Below, piece after piece: positions 42,082-52,134 of a DNA stretch of 64,000 nt. Each line of letters opens with the position of its first letter. Positions within the stretch are counted from its first letter, which is position 1. Made by a program: the position numbers and the translations under genes. Source of the DNA: Sporopachydermia quercuum (taxonomy: Eukaryota > Ascomycota > Sporopachydermiomycetes > Sporopachydermiales > Sporopachydermiaceae); NCBI GenBank assembly GCA_001599295.1, contig BCGN01000008.1:62001-126000 (forward strand), read 5' to 3'. Under the pieces are notes generated by a model. The model was given only the letters and a program-made list of their open reading frames with translations. It made no database searches and was not told the DNA's origin.

Positions 42082-44319
42082 TTTAGGTGAAGCTTTTGAG
42101 ATTGTTGATGGATGATTAGGGTGTAGTTTCATTGAAGCTGGAAAGCTAGATTTATAACCTGAAATTCTAACATTATTCTAGTGATGCTATGGAATGATAC
42201 CGAAACATTCAACAGTTTGCCTGCACAATAACCAAGGTAGAAATTTAGTGACGCACCCAGAGAGAACTAGTAAAGCATCAGCTTAGGTGAATAAAGCTTT
42301 GGCGTAATATGAGACAGGAAAATGATAGCAGTATATCAATTAGATGAACTCGCTTTGAATGGACTGGGGAATATGAATCAAGATAGTCAATTGTATTTTG
42401 GGGCTTAATATTAAGTAGGAAGAGGACAGGCCAGAGAATTAACCGGTGAATGCAACAAAAAAATGCTATTCAAGTTTCTGAATTAGAGTTCACTTTGTAT
42501 CAATTGTAGCCTTTTTAATTATTCGATTTCCTACTATCTTTTGAGCGAAAGACATCAACAGATCAATCAGTCAGAGGTTGCTTATAATTTTTCCGTAGCT
42601 CAATTTACGTTTTCCACTAGATGAAATATGCAGGTTAAAGTTTTATTAAACTTTGGATATGTGATGCCAATTTGAAGTTTATCTTCTTATGTGAACTGAA
42701 CAACAACAAATTGAAAGAGATTTAGATCAGGTCCTATTTGTGAAAGAAAAATGTACTAGAAAGAATATCAGCTGTAATTTTTGCACCTGTTTTTTATGTT
42801 CTAATAGAATATTCCATATAGAGAAAATGCTATTCTGGAAAACGAAAAAAATATGGAAATCTTAGAGGAACTCAACATTTTAGAGCCTGATAATCAAAAG
42901 AAAATAAACTTCACTCTTCACACTTCAAATGTTAATGTTCAACTTTTAATTTTAACATTTACTATGCTTGCACTAGTAACAATCATAAATAAGACTGTTT
43001 TCTCCAAAAGTCTGTAAAAATGTGAGTAACTATGCCCAAAAATATATTTATACCCAAATAGTATTTTTGACTTTATTTTTGAATCTATTTCAGTTCTCTA
43101 TTGTTTTATAAGACCTCAAGCTACAGCTGAGTGTATATCTGACGAGCTTATTTAAGGAGTGGCAGATAACAGTTAGTGATATTAAAAAGTAACAAACTAT
43201 TAAGTTTGAGATTCTTTTTTTTTCTGTAACCAACGTTAACCTTATATTTTAGGACGTGAACTCAATTAACAACCCATCATTCCTAATGAATTGAATACTC
43301 AGTTGAACGACCCTCTTACAATCATTATTATTAGTAATGGAACAAGAATATGATTTTCCNTAATCTTTGCAATAAGTACTTATTTATCAGCTCCTTCGAG
43401 AGCCTTTTTTTATTCCAAGAAAGAAAATGTTCAACATGACAATGTGANCTCAAACATTTGACTCTGGTCAAAGCAAACTTCGTTGGATGCCATGCTGATC
43501 CTGGTGTTAGCTCATTCCGTCTTTACGATGAAAAGGGTGAGAGAAATCTGCTATTATCAAATATAGCTTTAAGCNCGATAACCAAGGACTTGGTCAAGAT
43601 TGAAAGTGATTGCAGAAGGTCGAAACGATTATTATTTGATGGACAAATCAAGCATTAGCCAAATACCAGAACAGCAGATGTAGTAGATAGTGTAGACAAG
43701 GCCTGATATATAATCAGCTGAAAATTTCTGCTTATTACAAAGCTGTTCTAGAATGATCTTGAAATACACAATATAAGCTATAAAGATACTGTTTGATTAA
43801 AGATAGTAAAAAGAAAGCAAATAATAGTAATGACAACAAAAATGAAGGTAGTAATATTAGTTTATTCCAATCCAATGAAACCTACGATGAGAGGCTTGGA
43901 GTGAAGTTTGATCCAAATTTTGGAGGAATAGAGATATACCATCATTTGCAAAATTGCATATCATTTAAAATGGAACATGATAGTGCAAAAATGGTTCCTG
44001 GTAATATATTAAAAGCATTTAATGGGAATTTTTTGGATTTGATGACGAAATTGAAGTAGACCAATGAAAATAAGGAATAATCAATGTGAAAAGTCAAGCA
44101 ACTAAAAGAGGAAAATTAACGGAAAAGGACTGCGAAAGGACAACGTATTTTGATTGTTTCGGTTACTACTATTCCAAATATCTCTAATAAACGTTAATGT
44201 ACGGTACTTTCTTTAAATTACAAGCTTATAACTTGCATTATAGTAGTTGTGATTCCCGCATTTTTCATCATCATCGTAGCATTCACATAAAATCTGCCAT
44301 TAACACCCAAGTATCTATT
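42082..44319. other. 2.2-kb gap with two coding-like scraps and unread bases
   Basis: The region contains Ns at 43360, 43448 and 43575. Open frames at 43458-43658 and 43784-44059 look protein-like (FVGCHADPGVSSFRLYDEKG; VKFDPNFGGIEIYHHLQNC) but lack a good ATG. No GTATGT or TACTAAC signals join them. They may be remains of a decayed gene or exons of an unrecognised one. Nothing in the first 1.3 kb is coding-like. Confidence 0.35.
43458..44059 (+). pseudogene. Coding-like fragments, possible decayed gene
   Basis: Two open pieces on the plus strand are separated by 125 bases. The first (43458-43658) begins with TTG and encodes about 66 residues. The second (43784-44059) encodes about 90 residues with an N/K-rich start and a more ordered end. 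Their composition fits real protein, but the lack of a start codon, splice signals and a recognisable family suggests a broken host gene. Unread bases add doubt. Confidence 0.25.
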
Positions 44320-47040
44320 CTATATAATAACACAGTCTCCAATACCTAGCCCGTACATTACTTTTTCAACCTCTTTTCTAACTTTCAGCCAATCAGCTCG
44401 TCTTTGAACAAACTCATAGATCTCCTCCTGCTGGAAAATACCTCGGAATCTTGAAAAATCGGATATCATCTTGCCAATGGCTTTAGCATCTTTTCCATCA
44501 ATCAAATACAATTGACCGATTTCTTTTAATGCTATAAAATAGGGTGTCAATTGTCTTAATTTCAACGACGATATAAAATCATAGTAGTAATTCAAATCTG
44601 ATATGAGCGTTATAGATCCATCAACGGATATCGTTTGCCTTTTTATATGTTTGCATAAACTAGAGAAAAATCTTACCCCAACTTCCTGTTGAAAGATATT
44701 CAACACGGATTTATCGGTTGAGCCTTGAAGTAGATTTGTATGCAAAGATAGCAAATGGATAACTTTCTCAGCACATACAGTAGGCCCCATATTGAAATAA
44801 TTCATAGCGGAGCCGAAATTACCGTTGTTGCTCATAGGAGGAGGATTATAGTCAGATGCTAATTGAGTTGTCATTAGAATCATATCAATTTCGTCAATCA
44901 ACACGTCGATACCTTTATTCAGGCCGGTAGCTACACAGTCGTCAAGCATGAGCTCGAATCGTTTCTTCGCTTTAACCGATGGTGACAAGAAATCGTTTCT
45001 ATCTACAAATTTAGGTCCAGCAAGTTCTTCTTCAAAGAAAATATGAATCATTTGCTGAATTAAATCACCAATGTTCACGAGCTCAGCAAATACTGTCAGA
45101 GGTTCAACTTCATTTGATATTTCGTTGACAGAGCCATTAGTGCCTGCAGTGTTGATACTGCTTGAATCGTCATTGGCCTTTTCTGTTGCTACTATTAAAG
45201 AACTATTAGTAGTAGCACTATTGGATAAGGTATTGTCGCTCGGACTGCCCTTGGGCTTAGTATTATTGATCAAGGACCGTGAGCTTGTTGCTGAGCTACT
45301 AGGAGGTTTCGACAAGGTGCTGCCTTCACTCAATATAGACGTATTATGCAAATGACGAGAGTTGTAATCGCCCAAACGTTCAATGGCCTTATCGAAGCCA
45401 TATTTGATATGTTCTTCACCTAGAACAGTCACGACACTAACAAATACTTCTTCGCAGTGTTCTTTTGTGCTCTTAGCTGTTTGGCCTTTCATTTCATTAA
45501 AAACTCTCAACCTTTCAATAGCCTGTCGAGCAGCCTTGATGATGTCAAGGGATAATTCAAGAGAAAACAATAGCTTCATGCTTTCTATTTTCTTTGTCAT
45601 AATAGTAGCTTGAGCTTCAAATTCTGTGAGTAGCTGTGGCTTGGTAATATCAGTTGAATCTCCTGTGGCTTCTGTAGTTTCTGTAGATGCTTCAGTAGGA
45701 CTGGTGTTGAATGGCATGCGGAAAGCTTTTCTGAATGACGATAGGAAGTCCACTTTATCTTGTTCCTTTTGTCTAGAAACGTTACTGAGAATCGATTGCT
45801 CAACCTTTTGTTCCTGTAGCGTATACTTGTCGGCCCATTGCTTTACCAGACGCTTTGAGTAACTCTGAAACTTGTCGACTTCTGCTTCAAAGTAGAACTC
45901 AACGTATGGCTCATAAGAGGCATTCACCAAATCCAAAAGTACTGTATGATATGTTGGACCGATATTTTTTGATTTCACTGTAAGTCTCTCCAGAAAAGCA
46001 GTATGGAGTAAAGTATACATTTCTGGTACAGCAATCAGATAAGGGGTAGAAGGAATATCCTCGATAGGATGGTTTGCAATAGTTGTGATGCTTTTGGTAT
46101 GATCAAGAATATCAGAAACAAATTCCATTATGTTATCTTCCACAATTCTCTCGCTCAATGGTAACATCACTGGAATTGTTGGTGGGAATGCCAAGTCTAT
46201 TATTTCGCTTTCCTTATTGAGCACATCCGCCGCTTTGTTAAAAGCGTTGGCTATGGGTAATGTTACAAGCATGTTTTTCTCATCAAAACAATCAAGGGCA
46301 TTTCCAATTGTTTCATACGTCAGTCTGTGTTTATTGAGAAACAATTGAACACATGCATCACCACCGTTTAAAGATATAAGAACTTTAGCATATCTTCTTA
46401 CTCTACCGAAGAAATCATTAGCATCATACCCAAGTTCCACTTCTCTCAATGCTGCACTTTCAAATACTTCAATTATACCTCTAAGTCGTCCTACACGATC
46501 TAAATGATTCGTTTCCAAAGGATTCAGTTTAGAAAACTTCACTAGGATATCTAACATAAGAGCTTGATCCTCAGCATCACGATAAAGTCGAAATATGTTC
46601 AAATCAGCATAAGATTTTGAGCTAACAGCATCTTCGTATAAAGGTCTAATTGTAAGATAGAACTGAGCAAATTCGTATCTTATTAATGCAGGGCTAAATC
46701 TTAGATCATTGAATACATCGATTGGTGAAACCAATGGCCCTAAATCCGCTGTTGATGGATAAACAACAGTCTCCTGCCGCTCCAAAGCATTTCTTTCTTC
46801 ATGTTCTTTGGCGAAATCCCAAACGCCTATTTGTTTAAATTTGTTGATGTATAAATCTGGTTGATAAACTGCTATTGCTGCATCTTTACAAACTCTCGCT
46901 AGAGCCGGCAGATCCGATATTGATAAGTATCTAGCTATCACTTCAAAAACATGTGCCGGGCTTCTAATTGATGTTGATTGAATTGCTGATGCTCCATCGT
47001 TCATTGCTTCTGCCATATTAGTAGTTTTAGATGCCCCCAT
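44320..47040 (-). CDS. RCY1: Recyclin-1 (Rcy1) F-box and Sec10-like recycling protein
   Basis: The 906-residue protein starts with an F-box at about residues 28-72 (HVFEVIARYLSISDLPALAR). A long helical Sec10-like region follows, with the conserved stretch LRFSPALIRYEFAQFYLTIR near the front and LIQQMIHIFFEEELAGPKFV further on. A serine-rich linker lies at about 560-640. The C-terminal part matches exocyst Sec10-type helices (DYNPPPMSNNGNFG, then long helices). The last four residues are CVII, a CaaX box; yeast Rcy1 also ends in a CaaX box, which is needed for its membrane location. In S. cerevisiae, Rcy1 works with Skp1 and Ypt6 in recycling of Snc1 from endosomes. Yeast Rcy1 is about 840 residues. 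Confidence 0.92.
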   Translation of the reverse strand: MGASKTTNMAEAMNDGASAIQSTSIRSPAHVFEVIARYLSISDLPALARVCKDAAIAVYQPDLYINKFKQIGVWDFAKEHEERNALERQETVVYPSTADLGPLVSPIDVFNDLRFSPALIRYEFAQFYLTIRPLYEDAVSSKSYADLNIFRLYRDAEDQALMLDILVKFSKLNPLETNHLDRVGRLRGIIEVFESAALREVELGYDANDFFGRVRRYAKVLISLNGGDACVQLFLNKHRLTYETIGNALDCFDEKNMLVTLPIANAFNKAADVLNKESEIIDLAFPPTIPVMLPLSERIVEDNIMEFVSDILDHTKSITTIANHPIEDIPSTPYLIAVPEMYTLLHTAFLERLTVKSKNIGPTYHTVLLDLVNASYEPYVEFYFEAEVDKFQSYSKRLVKQWADKYTLQEQKVEQSILSNVSRQKEQDKVDFLSSFRKAFRMPFNTSPTEASTETTEATGDSTDITKPQLLTEFEAQATIMTKKIESMKLLFSLELSLDIIKAARQAIERLRVFNEMKGQTAKSTKEHCEEVFVSVVTVLGEEHIKYGFDKAIERLGDYNSRHLHNTSILSEGSTLSKPPSSSATSSRSLINNTKPKGSPSDNTLSNSATTNSSLIVATEKANDDSSSINTAGTNGSVNEISNEVEPLTVFAELVNIGDLIQQMIHIFFEEELAGPKFVDRNDFLSPSVKAKKRFELMLDDCVATGLNKGIDVLIDEIDMILMTTQLASDYNPPPMSNNGNFGSAMNYFNMGPTVCAEKVIHLLSLHTNLLQGSTDKSVLNIFQQEVGVRFFSSLCKHIKRQTISVDGSITLISDLNYYYDFISSLKLRQLTPYFIALKEIGQLYLIDGKDAKAIGKMISDFSRFRGIFQQEEIYEFVQRRADWLKVRKEVEKVMYGLGIGDCVII

Positions 47041-48182
47041 AGCACATATACTTAACCTTTATAATATCTATCATCAATTATCATTTATAGCCATTTAGTT
47101 TAGTTGGAATAATAAAGAAGCAAGTAACTATGTTTTTGTGAATGCCCTAGATAGGGGACTTCTGGTTCGATTGCTTAGGTCGCTTAATCAATGGCTGTCA
47201 AAACTGCATTCAAATCAACTCCTGATTCAACCAAAAAACCTCAAATAATTATTAATTGTCTTTCCAGCGACCTACTAGCGATTTCTCCAATCATCTGTCC
47301 ATTTTAGAATTCCCCATGAACGAAATTAAATTATAAATACAAATGTGTTTCTAATTGTTGATGAACTATTCCCGTTTACTGTGGCTTTTTAGTTGTTTAA
47401 TAGTTACGTAATCAAGTAAAATTTCACTATTTCTTTATCAGGACATCCCATCTCATTTCGGATTTTGGTCGGAAACAGTTCAGGAATCAACTGTCTCATA
47501 TCCGGAGTAATAATGCCTATAGAAGGAGTACAAAAATATCCACCACTAATCTGGTAACCAATTTGGAAGTAAGTCTCTCAAAGGAGAAGAAGAAATTGCT
47601 TTTGTGGAAAGGGAAAGAAGAGTAACGCGGGTAGACCGAATGGAATATCTTTGTTATGAGTTACGAGAGTTGTAGAGATATATGTAAGCAATGATAGAAG
47701 ATAGGAGAATCGTGGTTAATATATCCATAAAAAAAGAATAAATCATAGAATACCATTGATGAATATCTATACTAGAGAATAATTTAGATTTTTGGATTGT
47801 TAGCATTGGATTGGATTGGTTTTCTGCTTGTTGATTGGTAAATGATTGATTTATAGAGAAAAGCAGAAGAAAAAGGATTGGGAGGTAGATAGTAGTGGCA
47901 TAAAACTAGGTAAGAGGAGCTATTAGAAAAATAAGAAATAAAGAAGGGAATTAATGGCATTGTTGGGGTATTATATGATATATTTCAGCATTACTGTTGA
48001 TGGAATTAAATGGGTCAACTACAACTCATCATCATTCAAGAGCTCGTACACTTCAAACAACACTACATTAACTGGATTAGCATTGCATTCAATATTGAAA
48101 CCAATATTACAGCAAATATAAAATATTTGATATAAAAATAAAAATAAAAACAGAGACATCAACTGGAATATCAACATCGACA
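47041..48182. other. Divergent promoter region between RCY1 and the RhoGAP-like gene
   Basis: This region of about 1.1 kb has no conserved frame. It shows AT-rich tracts and ATAAAAATAAAAATAAAAA just before the RhoGAP start. Confidence 0.4.
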
Positions 48183-49931
48183 ATGGAGCTGAGGACTATG
48201 GTTGTTGATCCTACCATCAAGGCCAATTTGAACACACTGCAAGTACCAATAAATGAATCAAAGGATCAACTGAATGAGCCAGAATTCAATAGACTAAACC
48301 CTTTGGACAGAATATTCTATCCGACAGCTACTTATGATCCTTCAACAAGATATCCTTTATATGTATTAAACTCAACTGCATTCCCATCGTCACAAGCAGA
48401 GAAATATGTGAGAGCGTTATTATCGAGAGTTCCATCGCATCCTTATGCTCTCATATTCTTCGCTTGTGAAGCAAACAACAAGTTGTCTTGGCGCCTTGTA
48501 GCCAGGACATATCGTTCATTGTCTCATGAAAGGAAGAACCTAAAGAAGCTATATGTTGTACATGAATCATGGTGGGTTCGTGCAGTTTGGAATATGATGT
48601 CTGGTGTAGTATCTCCTAAGTTTAAGAATAAAATGGTTCATGTTAATTCACTTAATGCATTAGCTCGGCATGTGGATATCACTAAGATCGTAATCCCACC
48701 TGCAGTTTATTTACATGATAGAAAAATTGATTCAGAAATAACAGTTCCTGTACATACATTAAGAGTTTTCGGTGAAGAGTTTAGCGCAGGTGGCATACCC
48801 ACAATGTGGAGGGATATGGTGAAGTATTTATACAAGAAAGCAGGAAATACTAAAGGTGTATTTCGTGTTTTGGGAAAGAAGCAAGTAGTAGATTGGATTC
48901 GTGAAGCATACGATAGAAATCAAATGATTGATCTAAGTGACTATGATTGTCATGTGGTTGCTTCGTTGATGAAGCTATACTTGAGAAGCTTAACCGGGCC
49001 AGTTGTATCAGTAGATAAAATTGAACTTCCTGTGGTAGACTCACGTGAATATGTTCTGGAAACTATTTATAACTGCTGTGACTTTCAACGACTGTATATG
49101 CTAACGTGCTTTATGCAAATATGTGATAAGGTTGTACGAAATGAAGAGATTACAGGTCATAATCCTACTACACTGAGTGGATGTGTGTTTGACTGTTTGA
49201 CGGGGACAAGAGTAAGCGATCGTGATAGATCAATGATTGCTAAACGATTTGTTAAAAATATGATTTCAGTATGGCCTTCAGTACGAGGAGTCGTTTTCAA
49301 GAAGCTGTCTGATTTGATGGAACATAGAAGAGTGCATGGAAGTCCTAGAAAAGGAGTATCAATCAAATCAACTTTACCTGGTTTTCCTGGTGAAAATATT
49401 GAACGTAATACAACAAGAAGATCAACCAATGATAAAAAACTACCTATTGGACCTTTGCTCCCTCAACCTGAAAGCAAACCTGAACATCCAACATTAGGCT
49501 CTGAAGCTGAAGATGAAGAGGCAAAGGAAGAAGAGGATGAACCTGAGTCAATGGATACAGACTCAATAATAGAAATAGAAACGGATGTAGAATCAATGAC
49601 AACAATGGTAACCACGATTGAAGGAATAGAATCGCGGAAACCTTTGAAACATATGTCAACAAACTCGATGACTAAAAGTCATGATCAGAAGTCACACACT
49701 ATTGTTGAGGCACCTAAATTAATCCTAAGGCCATCTTCACTTAGTTTACCCTTTATTCCAAGCGAAGAAAAATCCATACAACCATTAGTAGATTCTTCGA
49801 AAGTAAGTAAGTTAGCACCACCACCACCTGTTATTAGAGGTCGCAAGGTGAGTGAATTAGCAAAGATTTATGAAGAAAGAAGTGAAACAATTTCAATCTT
49901 GATGAGTAGTAGAGAAAGGAAGAAATACTAG
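48183..49931 (+). CDS. ECM25: p50RhoGAP-type protein with CRAL-TRIO-like and RhoGAP domains (Ecm25-like)
   Basis: The 582-residue protein has a Sec14/BCH-like domain at about residues 55-180 (YPLYVLNSTAFPS, LKKLYVVHESWWVRAVWNMM). A RhoGAP domain follows at about 194-385. The arginine finger is R228 in KGVFRVLGKK, and the conserved KLYLRSLTGPVV helix is present. The C-terminal 180 residues are acidic and disordered, with a proline motif (LAPPPPVIRGRK) that could bind SH3 domains. Human ARHGAP1 and yeast Ecm25 share this plan. RhoGAPs speed GTP hydrolysis by Rho/Cdc42 GTPases; Ecm25 has been linked to Cdc42 control and cell-wall organisation. The BOI-like and RasGEF proteins in this window have SH3 domains, but a physical link is not shown. 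Confidence 0.82.
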   Translation: MELRTMVVDPTIKANLNTLQVPINESKDQLNEPEFNRLNPLDRIFYPTATYDPSTRYPLYVLNSTAFPSSQAEKYVRALLSRVPSHPYALIFFACEANNKLSWRLVARTYRSLSHERKNLKKLYVVHESWWVRAVWNMMSGVVSPKFKNKMVHVNSLNALARHVDITKIVIPPAVYLHDRKIDSEITVPVHTLRVFGEEFSAGGIPTMWRDMVKYLYKKAGNTKGVFRVLGKKQVVDWIREAYDRNQMIDLSDYDCHVVASLMKLYLRSLTGPVVSVDKIELPVVDSREYVLETIYNCCDFQRLYMLTCFMQICDKVVRNEEITGHNPTTLSGCVFDCLTGTRVSDRDRSMIAKRFVKNMISVWPSVRGVVFKKLSDLMEHRRVHGSPRKGVSIKSTLPGFPGENIERNTTRRSTNDKKLPIGPLLPQPESKPEHPTLGSEAEDEEAKEEEDEPESMDTDSIIEIETDVESMTTMVTTIEGIESRKPLKHMSTNSMTKSHDQKSHTIVEAPKLILRPSSLSLPFIPSEEKSIQPLVDSSKVSKLAPPPPVIRGRKVSELAKIYEERSETISILMSSRERKKY

Positions 49932-52134
49932 TGAGAAAGATTTCGGAAATATGTCTTGGATTTTGAAGTAGATCGTGGTAGCTGCTATTTTCTTTTTGAT
50001 ATATGGGTTGCAGGTAGGCAAAAATTAAATTTTGATAATGGAAGGATTAACTAATGCGTATTTAGAATACACATATATTTTACGTATATTAAGAAACATT
50101 ATGGTTGTTGAAACATGGGTTAAAATATGCATTTATTTGTAGAAAGTGATAAGTAGTTGCAAGTATTGAAGTAGTTTATTGTTATGAATGTAACCGNTAG
50201 ACAGTGATGGCNTTCTTATGATACCCATAAGAATGTATTTCGTTTGCTACCTATGGATTTCTTCACAGCTTTTTTCCATTGTCTCCGGTCCCTTTTTGTC
50301 AATTATGAATTAGGTCAGACAGCAATGAAACCTGCTGAGAACAACTTACCCTACAAGTGTAATCGAAAGCTTTGATTCGATCAATCAAGCATTATGTGGA
50401 TTTTACAACTATTTTCTTGCTTTCAAATCCCGGTCTCAATGAAACTCACCTAGTTGAGCTTAGCCATACTTTACCTGAAAATAATGACTTCGTGAGAGAA
50501 AACTATAATATGTCAATATCAAACAATGCGGTGTGAGATAAAGTTCTAACGAAGAACGTTACACTTACACTGAGAACCTTAGAGCTTTAGCACAACTTTA
50601 TATTTGATTCTGACAATAAGCGAGAGAACTTTAATAATCTTTTAAATTGATTCTTTCCCATTTTAGTAATACTAAACAAATTTCGGAGAGTGAAACATCA
50701 AAGGGTAGTCAATCAGAAGAACTACGGGATCACTAAGGTCAGATAGACAAACAATCGACGTTGATAAATGAAAAATTGTAATTTACTTTATGTGTGCAAT
50801 ATATCAAATAATGGATTGATAAGCTAAACACTTTGGCCGGACAATAAGTAAAGACTTGTTGGTTTATAGTTTGAACGTATAGTAGTGCCCAATGTTGCCT
50901 AATAATAAAAGGTTTCTCGATTACTGACATAACTCAAACTCTGAACAATCTCCTTCCTTTCATTGAAAATCAGCGCAGTATCAATTGATGTTCATGAACT
51001 GATCCAATTGCATCTATATATTTACGTTACTTTTTCTTTCAAGGGGAGTGCAATTCAGCCCTCACTGTATCTTAATATTCTTTTAGTTGAACATCTGACA
51101 ACGCTGATGACTGCTAATGTCTCACCTCCTGNTACAGACTATTGCCTATGTTATAACTTCGATAAACCCTCGGCTGGCACTAATATACTCCAATATTTCA
51201 TATTCAACTCCTTAATTTTAATTATTGATTAACTTCTCTTGCATAATAGACAATGTAGTAAATTGTATAATAAACACTTGGCGTTGAGAAACGCTTAAGG
51301 TTTGACACTTTCTTTTAAGGTTAAGCTTTGGAATGTGTTTTTGACGCGAAAACTTCTCTCGCGTCTCATCTTTCTATCGACAAGAAGGCTCCTTTTATAT
51401 GTTGTCACTTGACTCATNGCCTTGTCTAAGTTCAATTATATTCTGAAATATATATTTTACTATATAGTCCAGAATTGAGTGCTAAATTGATAAATCTTCT
51501 GTGATTTTCTGTTAACAGTCCTTGCTATCAAACTATCAAGCAATGTCACGTATTACCTTACCGCATCATGCTACAGCTAACAGTATGGGAGATGCACACT
51601 AATGGGTATTCTAGATCAGGAAGTTGTATAATGGAGTTCCAAGCAGTCGCGAAACTTAGTTCAGGTACACCAAAGTTTAAATTTTTAACTAAAAAGAAAA
51701 TTCTCTTTCTCTCTATAACCTTACTCTATGAAATTTTGCTCATCCTTTATGAGTTTTCTACACTCAATTGAAATTACACTATTCTCTCAGAAATACTACG
51801 CGTTATTCAATTTATAGGATAATTATCAATTAACGCTCAGTAAGGAAATTTTCATTACAATTTATATTCTTGAGAATTTATGGTAGATTAATTGATTTTT
51901 ACTCAAGTTTCTTTTCTTCATATTCTCAACTGCTTCCTTCTACTTTCCTTATTGTTGTCTATCTTTTTTTCTTTCTCTCCTTCTTCGACACTTTCAAGAC
52001 CAGCTATTATATCAGCTTTTTAGAAAAGTACTTGGATTGAGTACATTCATGAGTTCGGTAAATGTGCTCTGTTGTTAGATTTCTTTGCTCTCTTCTATCA
52101 TAATTCGATAATCGTAGACAGTTTCTCATACACA
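49932..52134. other. 2.2-kb gap upstream of the RasGEF gene
   Basis: The stretch has Ns near 50196, 50212, 51132 and 51419. Open frames at 50963-51232 and 51568-51771 have no recognisable features. CGCGAAAA at 51344-51351 resembles an SCB box, and ACGCGT lies at 51798-51803. The last 250 bases are C/T-rich, as in a yeast leader. Confidence 0.4.
51798..51803. promoter_or_regulatory. MCB-like box (ACGCGT) upstream of the RasGEF gene
   Basis: ACGCGT lies 337 bases before the RasGEF start, with an SCB-like CGCGAAAA about 450 bases further upstream. Both are short motifs that could occur by chance. Confidence 0.25.

Noticed and set aside
52072-52134. Longer N-terminus for the RasGEF from a TTG at 52072
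   Set aside because: The first in-frame ATG is at 52135, the extra 21 residues show no feature, and yeast genes rarely start at TTG.
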